The position numbers were made by a program, and so were the translations under genes. A stretch of 64,000 nucleotides of DNA. It comes from Planococcus citri (lineage: Eukaryota; Arthropoda; Insecta; Hemiptera; Pseudococcidae). Shown one piece after another: positions 27,401-35,900 of this stretch. The notes beneath the pieces are model-generated. The model ran no database searches and was not told the DNA's origin. It saw only the letters and a program-made list of their open reading frames with translations. Each line of letters begins with the position of its first letter. The first letter of the stretch is position 1. Where the stretch lies: the NCBI RefSeq assembly GCF_950023065.1, contig NC_088679.1:79112001-79176000 (forward strand). Direction: 5' to 3'.

Positions 27401-29359
27401 TCAAAAACTAAGCACTCTAGAAAAAAACTAACGACATTATGTCGATTGGAAATTTAATTCTCTACAACTTTGTTTATATGAAATTTTTTTTGGACGCTTC
27501 CTTTCACCTCCACATCAACTTTAATGAAAGGTTCTAACTCAAAATGTTTTCCAAACATTGAAATATTTCCTCTTTAAGATTTTATTTTTCAAAGTGTTCT
27601 TATGCTAAATGAAGGTAGGATACCAGATCTTTAAAATGAGGTGCTATTCATTCCTCACAATCAATTATAAGTTGATAAAAATAATGAATCAAGTTTTTAA
27701 AAAAGAGAAAATCACTCTCCTGTAAAATTTCACTTTTTTGAGATGTCACCTTATTACTCCCGAGGTGCGAAATGAGATCCTATAGTTTTGATACCCTTTT
27801 GAATCTAAATTTCATAAATGAATGATTTTCAAATTTGCTTCTTTCTTTGAGTAATGATTTTTCTAATTTTTGAATGTAACTTTATCTCAGACTAGATCTT
27901 CAATCTTGTCTCCTTTAGCTTTTCTTACTCAAAATTAGGTTAAGGTGAAGATTTTTAAGTTTATTTTAATCGAGAATGAATGTTGAAAATTATAAATAGC
28001 TTATGATGGTGTGTTAGAGATTAATTATCCATCCTATCTAATTCGTTCCTAATACTTACCAGTCACATTCCTTTTACTCTCCTTATTTACCTAAGTATTT
28101 CCTTACCTATCTTTCCTACTAAACTGTCAACCTAGTTCCTCAGAAATTCCAGTTTAAAATCATATCACCACACCGGTCAGCTTAGATCTAATCAATCACA
28201 CTGAACCAGACTTCCTTTATTGAATCTAATCAGATCATAACTAAATCTGGTCAAATGAAATTGGATCCAAGTGTGCGGATCTTATGTGATCTATTCAAAT
28301 CTAATCATTTTCTACTGGGCTCAGGGAAGAATGATTGCATCTCTATGATCAGATCGTGTGTCAAGTTGACTTTTGGAAGAAACCAGGAAAGGAGATTAAT
28401 CTTACTGACAAATTTTACCGCGGATTTTGTGACCAGAGTTATTAATTTAATTATTCAATGCCTATTTTGGAAACAGTGAAATAATTAGCTACCTTAGCTA
28501 CCTTTGAAGTATACGTCATCCGGCACATGAACACTGCTGAAGTTGGTGCTGACATTTCGATTGAAAAAATTCTCATTTTGCGTCATGTCTTTTTTATCCT
28601 TCTCCGAAAAAGTTGCGTTTTCTCGTGCATTTCTAAATGAAACTCCGTCTTTCTCACTCGGACTTATCGTATCTGATAAATTCCTGGTGCAGTTTTCGGC
28701 GGTACTTACAATTCGCTGGTGACAATTTATGCAAGAATTAACCATACAGCTGACAATACTTTTAATTAGGTGAATATTCTAAAATAATAGGTACCAACTT
28801 ACTTTTAATGCGAATTTTTTCAAGTTCAACATATCTTGTACTTGAGTAACCATATCTTTGATTAACTCTTTGGTATTTAATTCGCTTATATTGACGTTGC
28901 TGTAATCCTGTAAGTGAATAATTCGAGGTATTTTCAAAATCACGCGTTTCCATCTTGTATTATTGTATATAAGTTTATTAGGTAATTCATAATTACCATT
29001 TTTAGTTCGGTATTTTGGGTCAATATTCGCCCCAAAGTCCATAATTTTTCTCCAATTTTATTAGTCCAGCTCAATCTGCAAGTAATAAATATGTAAAGTA
29101 TCGAATAATGTAGGCATACGAAAAGAGCACATAAAGAACAGGAATACTATACAAATTATACGCTTATTAATAATCAATAAACCACTCGAACTGATGATAT
29201 TTTCATCTATGTAAATATGTAGCCTGGGTGTGAGGCACAATAATATAAAATATAGGCTATATTTTCTTCTACTTACATGCGTTCGACATCGTTGGAATTT
29301 GTGTAAATAATTTGAGATATGAAAATAAGAAGCAGCAGATAAATGGATCTCACCATCAT
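3417..29359 (-). CDS. Voltage-gated calcium channel subunit alpha-2/delta, paralogue A (28 exons)
   Basis: Auxiliary, extracellular, membrane-anchored subunit that promotes surface expression of voltage-gated calcium channels. Exons, 5' to 3': 29359-29277, 29075-28997, 28907-28803, 28715-28502, 19829-19698, 19610-19345, 19256-19143, 19062-18855, 18759-18626, 18422-18282, 18188-18099, 17913-17857, 12957-12877, 12791-12717, 12570-12469, 11047-10940, 8438-8285, 8199-8148, 8079-7925, 7714-7609, 7494-7423, 7330-7218, 5491-5334, 5251-5003, 4456-4273, 4119-3915, 3820-3616, 3518-3417. All phases agree and no stop interrupts the about 1247 residues. Visible features are a signal peptide (MMVRSIYLLLLIFISQII), a VWA domain with an intact MIDAS motif DNSGS near residue 243, LLGVAGTDIP and GVNNYGFIVNNNGYIIAHPD in the Cache region, LVTASHAIF, IPHTNLIFVL, then KLCGSGN plus a hydrophobic C-tail suggesting GPI anchoring. 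The family call is firm. Which insect paralogue (stj or another) it is cannot be decided here. Splice sites are my reading. Confidence 0.93.
4457..5002. other. Intron of gene A
   Basis: Intron between the exon ending at 5003 and the exon starting at 4456. It is AT-rich unique-looking sequence with repeated 'tttcagaaatttt' fragments. I see no gene or recognisable element. Confidence 0.6.
5600..6200. repeat. Degenerate 'aaaattgccaaaaag' tandem repeat
   Basis: Short-period (about 30-35 bp) AT-rich repeat in the gene A intron 5492-7217. Each unit resembles 'caaaaattgccaaaaagtctcgctttttg'. The same family recurs at 11330-11700, 13400-14830 and 41270-41680. Here, as at 41270-41680, it lies directly to the left of a GGTCANTGACC array. 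Confidence 0.65.
6355..7175. repeat. Minisatellite carrying GGTCANTGACC palindromes (array 1)
   Basis: About 800 bp of 30-60 bp units of the form 'gggtcaatgacctt-aggaggccagacaggcaggcagacgaccttggaaagtcagactgat'. About fifteen units carry a palindrome around 'tcaatgac'. Roughly eleven of these match GGTCANTGACC exactly, for example those starting at 6730, 6837 and 6986. A block of about 107 bp is duplicated almost exactly (6730 versus 6837). The GC content is far above the flanking intron. The array lies in the gene A intron 5492-7217, about 40 bp from an exon. The palindrome equals an inverted-repeat-1 nuclear-receptor site. Confidence 0.85.
8475..8617. promoter_or_regulatory. Cluster of NRF-1-like GCGCATGCGC palindromes
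   Basis: Four sites matching or nearly matching the NRF-1/alpha-Pal palindrome lie within 145 bp: TGCGCATGTGCA at 8475, CATGCGCAG at 8522, GCGCATGCGCA at 8576 and ACGCATGCGCGT near 8607. CpG-containing words like these are rare elsewhere in this AT-rich window. The cluster sits inside gene A, in the intron between exons 11047-10940 and 8438-8285, directly beside the palindromic element that starts at 8641. A similar site lies in the presumed promoter of gene A. Binding is inferred from the motif only. Confidence 0.5.
8641..10855. mobile_element. 2.2 kb palindromic element with TTAA target sites (piggyBac-type MITE/foldback)
   Basis: The termini are perfect inverted repeats: CCCTTTCGAGGTCGAGGAGG at 8641, with its complement ending at 10855. 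TTAA lies on each side (8637-8640 and 10856-10859). The inverted arms are each about 500 bp and nearly identical. They run inward to about 9165 and 10331. Between them lies a loop of about 1.15 kb with six direct repeats of about 175-198 bp, each opening with 'ctggtgattt' (near 9329, 9518, 9692, 9890, 10080, 10254). No transposase is present. The TTAA site and CCC terminus are those of piggyBac-superfamily elements, so the element is probably non-autonomous. Confidence 0.85.
11048..12468. other. Intron of gene A
   Basis: Intron between the exon ending at 12469 and the exon starting at 11047. About 11330-11700 is a degenerate 'aaaattgccaaaaag' tandem repeat. A run of about ten G lies near 11811. 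The rest, about 11720-12460, looks unique and I see no gene in it. Confidence 0.55.
13390..14830. repeat. Degenerate short-period AT repeat in gene A intron
   Basis: About 1.4 kb of imperfect units of about 30-35 bp ('gccaaaaattgtcaaaaaagtcttgctttttt'), with a G-rich interruption near 14680-14710. Open frames here run through the repeat in both directions with no protein-like composition. The block ends abruptly at 14830, where the Helitron-like element begins. Confidence 0.65.
14835..16516 (-). mobile_element. Helitron/Helentron-like non-autonomous repeat, copy 1
   Basis: A 1.7 kb sequence repeated nearly identically at 20996-23877. Read on the minus strand, its 3' end is a perfect 9-bp hairpin (14840-14860) followed by CTAG and a host T. 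That is the layout of Helitron-type 3' termini. The opposite end starts TCGCTTTGAG after T. There are no terminal inverted repeats and no evident target duplication. Inside are a degenerate array of about 55-60 bp units (14980-15660) and a tRNA-like Pol III promoter (16050-16138). T-T flanks would fit a Helentron better than a classical Helitron. No Rep/helicase is encoded. Confidence 0.6.
16050..16138 (-). other. tRNA-derived Pol III promoter within repeat, copy 1
   Basis: On the minus strand an A-box TGGCTGAGTGG (16112-16122) is followed by a perfect B-box GGTTCGAATCC (16062-16072), resembling a Ser/Leu-type tRNA. The D- and T-stems do not pair well, so a working tRNA is unlikely. It is better read as a tRNA-derived (SINE-like) segment captured in the repeat. 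Confidence 0.6.
16517..17856. other. Intron of gene A, mostly unique
   Basis: Part of the large intron between exons 17913-17857 and 12957-12877. Sequence near 16880-17060 (G-rich stretch, then 'gcgctgaatacgaatatcgac') resembles fragments of the palindromic element at 31596-33007. The remainder, rich in TAGGTA-type words, shows no gene. Confidence 0.45.
19830..20991. other. Left part of the 8.7 kb intron 4 of gene A
   Basis: No gene is supported. From about 20430 to 20990 there are repeated phrases such as 'ggtacaaatatggaccccc' on both strands, and a directly repeated 'ctttggacttgtcttctttgttaataacacttttctcg' (near 20760 and 20920). These look like remnants of a decayed mobile element. Confidence 0.5.
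22135..23232. mobile_element. 1.1 kb palindromic element with TA target duplication
   Basis: Termini AGGTAGAGTGGGGTAATTGC and its complement, flanked by TA at 22133-22134 and 23233-23234. Copy 1 of the host repeat has a single TA at the equivalent place (near 15876). It is therefore the empty site, and the borders are exact. The motif GGGGTAATTGCAAA recurs inside in opposite orientations (near 22330-22370 and 22830-22880), giving nested hairpins. No ORF of note. TA targeting fits the Tc1/mariner superfamily. Confidence 0.88.
23415..23505 (-). other. tRNA-derived Pol III promoter within repeat, copy 2
   Basis: Same segment as in copy 1, with the B-box at 23422-23432 and the A-box at 23472-23482 on the minus strand, both unchanged. 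The cloverleaf is again poor. Confidence 0.6.
24226..25150 (+). pseudogene. 5'-truncated non-LTR retrotransposon reverse transcriptase
   Basis: One open frame of about 290 residues (to the stop at 25108-25110) covers the C-terminal half of a LINE-type endonuclease-reverse transcriptase. It starts at the GVRQGC motif, has the catalytic YADD box (about 24370), then YLGS and a C-terminal ILRYFGHIVR...GRGRSPTQ region typical of insect RT copies. The endonuclease and the first RT motifs are missing, as expected for 5' truncation during target-primed reverse transcription. It lies in intron 4 of gene A, antisense to the host gene. The uninterrupted frame suggests a fairly recent insertion. Confidence 0.85.
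25151..26098. other. Intron 4 of gene A, no gene seen
   Basis: AT-rich intronic DNA between the retrotransposon fragment and a palindromic element. I see no reading frame or repeat I can name. Confidence 0.5.
26099..26971. mobile_element. 0.87 kb near-perfect palindrome (foldback element)
   Basis: Starts GAGCGTCGGATTCCAGAGAC and ends with its complement. The two arms, each about 430 bp, match through almost their whole length and meet near 26535, with essentially no spacer. No target duplication could be read with confidence. It lies in intron 4 of gene A and, if transcribed, would fold into one long hairpin RNA. Confidence 0.8.
26996..27764. mobile_element. 0.77 kb inverted-repeat element
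   Basis: Ends CTCGGGAGTAATAAGGTGAC and the complement ending at 27764. An internal copy of the end motif (taaggtgacatctcaaaaaa) lies near 27177. The terminal inverted repeats are about 30 bp or longer, and the interior is less symmetric than in neighbouring palindromes. It begins only about 25 bp after the preceding palindrome. Confidence 0.75.
27765..28501. other. Right part of intron 4 of gene A
   Basis: No gene or named repeat seen. Repeated words of the type 'ctgatcagatctaatc' occur near 28170-28350, as they do near 19990-20110 at the opposite end of the same intron. Confidence 0.45.
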
Positions 29360-29517
29360 GTGCTATAATATTACAAACTTTTCGATCGTCATTTTAAATT
29401 TAAGTATTATTATTATGTAAGTAAAGGGTGTGTATAAAATTGTGTTATCACGACTGATGAAAGTTCATTTTGCAAGCTGAATACAAAAATCAATAGGTAC
29501 TTAACCTACCTAGCTCG

Positions 29518-29527
29518 CGCATGCGCC
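29518..29527. promoter_or_regulatory. NRF-1-type palindrome upstream of gene A
   Basis: GCGCATGCGC, a perfect core of the NRF-1/alpha-Pal site. In flies the homologous factor is Erect wing, which has neuronal roles, and that would suit a calcium-channel subunit. Motif evidence only. Confidence 0.5.
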
Positions 29528-29949
29528 GTTCTACGAGTAGTTCACCTTTTATTGCTGTAAAAAGAGAAAAAACGCTTACGCTTTTACTTAATTAAAATTT
29601 ATACGAAAATGGAAAATTTTCTATCTGCATTCGCAGATAATTTAGCCTATCGTGCGTATGAAACGTATATTTAATAATATTTAGACGAGTAATTAACTCA
29701 ACCTATTAGACCTAAGTACATAATTCGTGAACAGAAGAAAAACAATGGAATATTTTTTATTCGAGTTTAATTTCTGTATAGATAATTTTACTTTTGAGTT
29801 TGGAAAAAAATGAATTTGTTTTTATGAAAAACGTATCACAAGGTGAAATTGGCTATACAGCTGATGTCGTTGAAAATTCATTCAATTCAAATTAATCGCA
29901 ATAGGGTTGAAATTGAAAAAAAAAGATACATCTTTATTCAAACACAACA

Positions 29950-29955
29950 TTTATT
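29950..29955 (-). terminator. Candidate polyadenylation signal of gene B
   Basis: AATAAA on the minus strand, 13 nt beyond the TGA at 29968-29970. This would give an unusually short 3' UTR, so a later signal is also possible. Confidence 0.3.
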
Positions 29956-29967
29956 TAATAAAACATC

Positions 29968-32900
29968 TCAACAAAATCTTAAATAATGAAATAATATCAG
30001 AAAATTACATAATAAAGTGATTAATAAACTTTGTCTAGTGCTGAAAAATCTATTCGAGCCGCACGGTTCGTATTGGGTTGAATTCTGCAAACGATTCGTA
30101 CAACAAACAAAATTAATCGATTAATGAATTATTTGTCAAAAAATGTATCTAGGCTTGATAAGTATGTTTTCTACTCACAAGAACTTGTTTATCGCTACAG
30201 CCTCGTAATTTTTTCCTCGGGTACGAATTTAGGAATTTTTTGTTACAAGCTGGAACGCCGATGTATTTTCCTTCTGGCAGTTTTTTGCGATCGGTTATGA
30301 GTTTGATATCGGCCGAATTATAATATTGGATTATTTCTTGTTGCACGCTCAGTTTTATGTCACACGATGTTGTACTCATGTTCAACGATATCAAAATTAA
30401 ATTGGTCCTCGGAATTCTGTGTGCTTTGAATGGTCTGAAAAAAATAAGAAATAAAAAATTAGTATGCATATTTAAATTTGGGGGGAGGGGGATCGGAGCT
30501 ATTGGAATTGAAAACTCTCTTGATGGTGGTGAAATTTTGAGTAAAGATGGAAATAGACCCCTCAAGAATCCTATTTCATGCGGAGGAAATTGTTTCAAAT
30601 TTTTATTGCCCCCAATATTGCTAAATCGGTTCATTTTGACTAAGAAATGAGATTATTTGGTTCTAAAATTTGAATATTTGATGAGGCGAATATTGGAAGA
30701 TAAATTTGTCCTAGAGGAAATCCATTTAGAAAGACAGTTTCTGTCTCGAAAATTTTTTAAAATAGAATACATTTTTCTTGATTAAAGAATTCCCTTGAAC
30801 TAGAAAGTTGGAGCGAGTATTTCAATTGTTTTAGGGGTGTAAAGGTTCTGAAACGAAGTGAAGAGAAGAGGAGACTAAGGAGAGGTTCAATGCTCCAAAA
30901 TTTTAAAAATCAATTTTCTCGTAATTGAATTTATTTTAAAATGAAATGGGCCAAAATGAGATGGCTCCAAGCCCATTCAAGCTCTAGACTGAGGCTCCTG
31001 GCGCACAACCCGTGACCCAGTCAGAAAGCTGAAACGTTGAAAAATGATACATTTGAGGGGGGAGGGGGTTAAATACTATTTCAATACCTTAAAAACGTTT
31101 TTTGAATAGAATGTTCACGAGAAAAAAAATAAAAATGCACAAAAATTACATTTTCTCAGTTTTGATTTTTTTAAATTTTTTCCTTAAAAAAATAGGCACA
31201 TTTAAAGTGATCGCCTGGAGATCGGCTCGGATGTGGATAAATTTTTTAGACAAGTCGAGGATAAACCACAACTCGATTTTTAGCTGACTAAATTGATTTT
31301 CTCGTCTTCTGAAAAAATTCAAAATTTCGCTAGTGGCTTCGGAATGGTCAGAAATAGGGAAGTTCGGTACGAGGGTGTTGGTCTTACTTTCAGGATTGAT
31401 TTCCATCATTTTTATTGAATAATTATGTAAGTACATTTTTCAAAAATAAAAAAAAATGAATAAAAAAAAAATAAAAATGAATAAAAAAAATTGCCACAAA
31501 TGTTTAAATTATCAAAAATTTGTCAAAAATAGAAAATAAATTTCGACAGCTGAAAATTTCGATTTCGCTCAATTTTTTTTACAATATCTACTCTACCCAC
31601 CCAGTAAGTGAGAAACCCGCAATCAGTTTGGCCCCAGACCCCTCAGGGGGCGGGTGGGGGGTTTCCATTATTTTCAAATTGTCCCGAGGTACTAAAATTC
31701 AGCAGCGCATTCTTCCAAAACTATGACACTTTGATTAAAACTGATTTCACAGTTCGAAAGGGTATTGAATTTTAAACTTTTTAAGCATTTTGAAATTTTC
31801 AAAATTTGAAAGTTGAAATTTCAAAATGGCGTTGGGAGCTACTTACCATTTAAAATTCTGAAAAAATTTCCATTGATGTACCTTTTGATGCTCTTTCGAA
31901 ATGTTCAAGTTTCAAGATGGGATCTCTTGATAGAGGGGGAGCACCCCCACCCCATTTTTGGACAAAACTTTCAAAAAAAAAATATGGGGCATGTGATATA
32001 TCGAATTGTATGTTTTTGGTATCGCTGAACACGAATATGACGTTGGATTTTTGATTGGACCCCATCCACGGCCCCCATCACCTCCCCAAATGGGATAAAA
32101 GTTCAAAATAGGTTTTTTTCGTGCGACACATCAAATAGTATGTTTTTGGTGACGCTGAACACGAATATGACGTCAGATTTTTGGGTTGGACCCCATCCAT
32201 GGCTTCCAACAAATTTTTTGTACTTTTACCAATTGGGGGAGGTTCTGGGAGCCATGGGTGAGGCCAATTTGAAAAACTAAGGCTATATTCGTGTTCAGCG
32301 ATATAGAAAACATACTATTTAATGTACAATTGAAACCATTTTTTTTAGGTCACCCCCTTGAGGAGGTGACGGGGGCCGTGAACGGGGCCCAATCAAAAAT
32401 CTGACGTCATATTCGTGTTCAGCGTCACAAAAAACATACTACTTGATGTGTCACGCGAAAAAAACCCTATTATGATCTTTTACCCCATTTGGGGAGGTGA
32501 TGGGGGCCGTAAATGGGGCCCAATCAAAAATCGAACGTCATATTCGTATTCAGCGTTACCAAAAACATACAATTCGATATATCACATGCTCCAGATTTTT
32601 TTTTGAAAGTTTTGCCCAAAGTTGGTGGTGGGGGTGCGCCTCCTTAATCAAGAGATCCCATCTTGAAACTTGAATATTTTGAAAAAGCATCAAAAGGTAC
32701 ATCTATGGAAATTTGTTCAGAATTTTAAATGGTAGCTCCCACTTACAGCGCCATTTTGAAATTTGAACTTTCAATTTGAAAGTTTAACTTTCAAATTTTG
32801 AAAAGTTCAAAATGCTTTAAAAGTTAAAAATTCATTACCCTTTCGAACTGTGAAATCAGTTTTGATCAAAGTATCATAGCTTCGGAGGAATGCGCTGCTG

Positions 32901-35900
32901 AAGTTGAGTACCCCGAGACAATGTGAAAATAATGGAAGCCCCCCCCCCACCCGCTCCCTGAATGGGCTGGAACCAAACTGATTGCGGGTTTCTTACTTAA
33001 TAGGTGGATAGATATTTTTTAAAAAGTTGGTCGAATTGACATGTAATGACCCTTTGGTCAAAAATCGTGGTATCGTTTGAATTGAATATGGAAAGTTGTG
33101 ATTGAAAAAATTAATGACATAATTTTTCGTTTGAATTTGTTAGAAAATTTGTACTTAGGCACAAATTGTAAAAAAATCACGTGGGTCGAATTTACCTGGC
33201 ACAACTGCCATTTCTATTTGAATTATCGATGGGTGCGTGACCGCTTGACAAATATAGTGAAAACTTCTTATCAGCTTCTATTTTTTTTATCGTTTTCTGA
33301 TTTTCGTCTGGTTGCTCGATGTGTGCAGGTTCTTCTCGAGTACGACATCTATCCAAGTACTTTTTCGCAGCCTTAGCGCAAGTGGCAGCGCTGCTGCTTA
33401 CATTAGCTATAAAAATTAAACAAAAAATTTATTAATTGATGAATTTTTTGAGAAAAAGTTGAAGTTTTCGTTCAATGACAAATTCTTTTGGAGACGTTTT
33501 ATTCCATTTTTGAATTATTTTAGAGTGTCAATTTCTCAAGGAGAAGGTTCTACAAGACACTTTTTTAAAATCCATTTGACCCCTTAGGGCACACGCTTGA
33601 TACGGAAACATATACGTACATCTACTAGATTCGGCTCCAATTTCGCTGCAATATTTCCAAGCGTCAATCAGCGGCCATAAATTGGCTTCTACGATAACCC
33701 ATAACATTTTTGAGAACATCCATTGCACCATCCAAATTAAATGATTGAAAGGCTAAACCAATTAACCGTTGTAAATATTATAAAAAAATAAATTCTATCT
33801 CAGATACCGATAAAGTTGAATAATATGAAATTCGCTCACATTGAATAAAAATGAACCTCTACTGGGAGTAGGTGGTTTGTCCTCATTTGTGAAAGCTTGA
33901 TAATCGAACATTGTTAGCTGGCGAAAAACACTTTCGTTTATTAACGCCTGCATCACTGCGCCTTCAATTTCGCCGAAAAATCTTCCCAAATATTCGACGC
34001 CCTCGATCTTTGGTGCGTCTGTGTATACGATGTATCCGTTCGCATCGATTATGTAGTTATCGAAGTGAACGCTTTCGGTTAGCTGGTATTTATTCTGCGG
34101 AGAAAAAATATACATATAAGTTTTGATTGACGCGAAAAATGACAAATGGACGATTATACCTAATCAAATGTACTGTATTTTATAAATATTTTATAAAAAT
34201 GATTTAAAGATTCCTCTCACATTGCTTATCAATTGGCAGAAATTTTCGTAAGCCATTTCGTATCCTACTACAACACCAGGAGCTTCAGGTGCTTCATTTT
34301 CTGACGATGCGCTGTAGAAAATTGCGTGACTGGCTGTGATATATCGTTCTTTAGAATTTTCTGGCAAATTTAAAATTCAAAAGTTGAATTTATTGTTTAT
34401 TTGATTTTGATCAGAAAGTTTATGAGATGTATCTCGATTAGCTTACCTATTTTTTTAGGCAACGAAAATACAAAACTTTCGTGTTTCGATTCGTGTAAAA
34501 GGACCGCGCTTTTGTACCAAACTTCATCGAGAGCTTTATTATTCGTTTCACCAAAACTGTAAATTTAAACAACATTTGGTAAATAAATTTTTTTTTACAT
34601 CTTTGAGGTGCCCTATGAAACCGACTTCGTCGTCCGTAGGGGAATTCAAGGGAGGGTTTTGAATGTGTCTTGATTGACAATTTCACCAGAAATGGAAACT
34701 TTTTGACAATTGTGCCAAAATGGCACTTTTTGACCATTGTGTCAAAATATGACACTTATTGGCAACTGTGCCAGAATGGACACTTTTTAGAAATCGTGCC
34801 AAAAAATCGACACATTTGACCATTGTGTCAAAATATGCACTTTTTGGCAATTGTGCAAAAAATGACACTTTTTGACAATTGTGTCAAAATATGACACTTT
34901 TTTTGGAAATTGTGCCAAAATATGACATTTTGTGACAAATGTGCCAAAAATGGTGACTTTTTGACAATTGTGTCAAAATATGACACTTTTTGGCAATCAT
35001 GCTGAAAATGGACACTTGTGACAACTTTACCAAAAATGGACCTTTTATAACAACTGTACCAATAATGACATTTTCTGACAATTGTGGCAACAATAGACAC
35101 ATTCTTGACATCTTCGACAAAAATGGCCACTTTTTGACAAAATTGTCAAAAATGAGCATTAAAAAATTTTCTCAAAGATGGATCCTTTTTCACAATTTGG
35201 TAAAAATGACCACTTTTTGACAATTGTGTCAAAATACATTATGACACTTATTGGCAATTGGGCCAAAAATTGACACACTTCACCATTGTATCAAAATGGA
35301 CACTTTTTGACCCTTGTGTGAAAAGATGACACTTTTTGACAATGGTGCCAAAAATGGACACTTTTTGATAATTGTACTAAAAATGGCACTTGTTGACGAA
35401 TTTTTACCAAAAATGGACCTTTTTTTTTGACAATTGCGCCAATATTAACATTTACTGACAATTGTAGCAACAATAGACACATTTCTTGGCATCTTTGACA
35501 AAAATGGCCACTTGTTGACAAGTTTGTAAAAAATGGGAATTTTTTAAAAATTTTCTCAAGGATGGATCCTTTTTCACATTTTGGCTAAAATGGACACTTT
35601 TTGACAATTGTGTAAAAATACACTATGACTCTTTTTGGCAATTGTGCCAAAAATTGACACTTTTTGACAATTTTAAATATTATGGACAGTGGACACTAAT
35701 TCTTGGCTATCCTACAAAAAACGGGCACTTTTTGACAATTGTGCAAAAAATGGACACTTGTTCACAATGTCACCAAAAATGGACCTTTTCTAAATAATTG
35801 TGCCAAAAATGACATTTACTGACAACTGTGCCAACAATGGACACGTTCTTGGCATCTTGGACAAAAATGGCCATTTTTTGACAAGATTGCTAAAAATGAG

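Larger units (their letters stand above)
29360..29967 (-). promoter_or_regulatory. Intergenic spacer between alpha-2/delta genes; presumed promoter of gene A
   Basis: Only about 600 bp separate the stop of gene B (29968) from the start codon of gene A (29359). It must hold both the 3' UTR and poly(A) site of gene B and the promoter of gene A. A perfect GCGCATGCGC palindrome (NRF-1/erect-wing type) lies at 29518-29527, about 160 bp upstream of the gene A ATG. An AATAAA on the minus strand lies at 29950-29955, 13 nt after the gene B stop. Confidence 0.5.

Noticed and set aside
28720..28802. Very short (24-nt) intron after exon 3 of gene A
   Set aside because: An acceptor at 28716-28718 gives an 87-nt intron, keeps the phase and matches the exon boundary in gene B.
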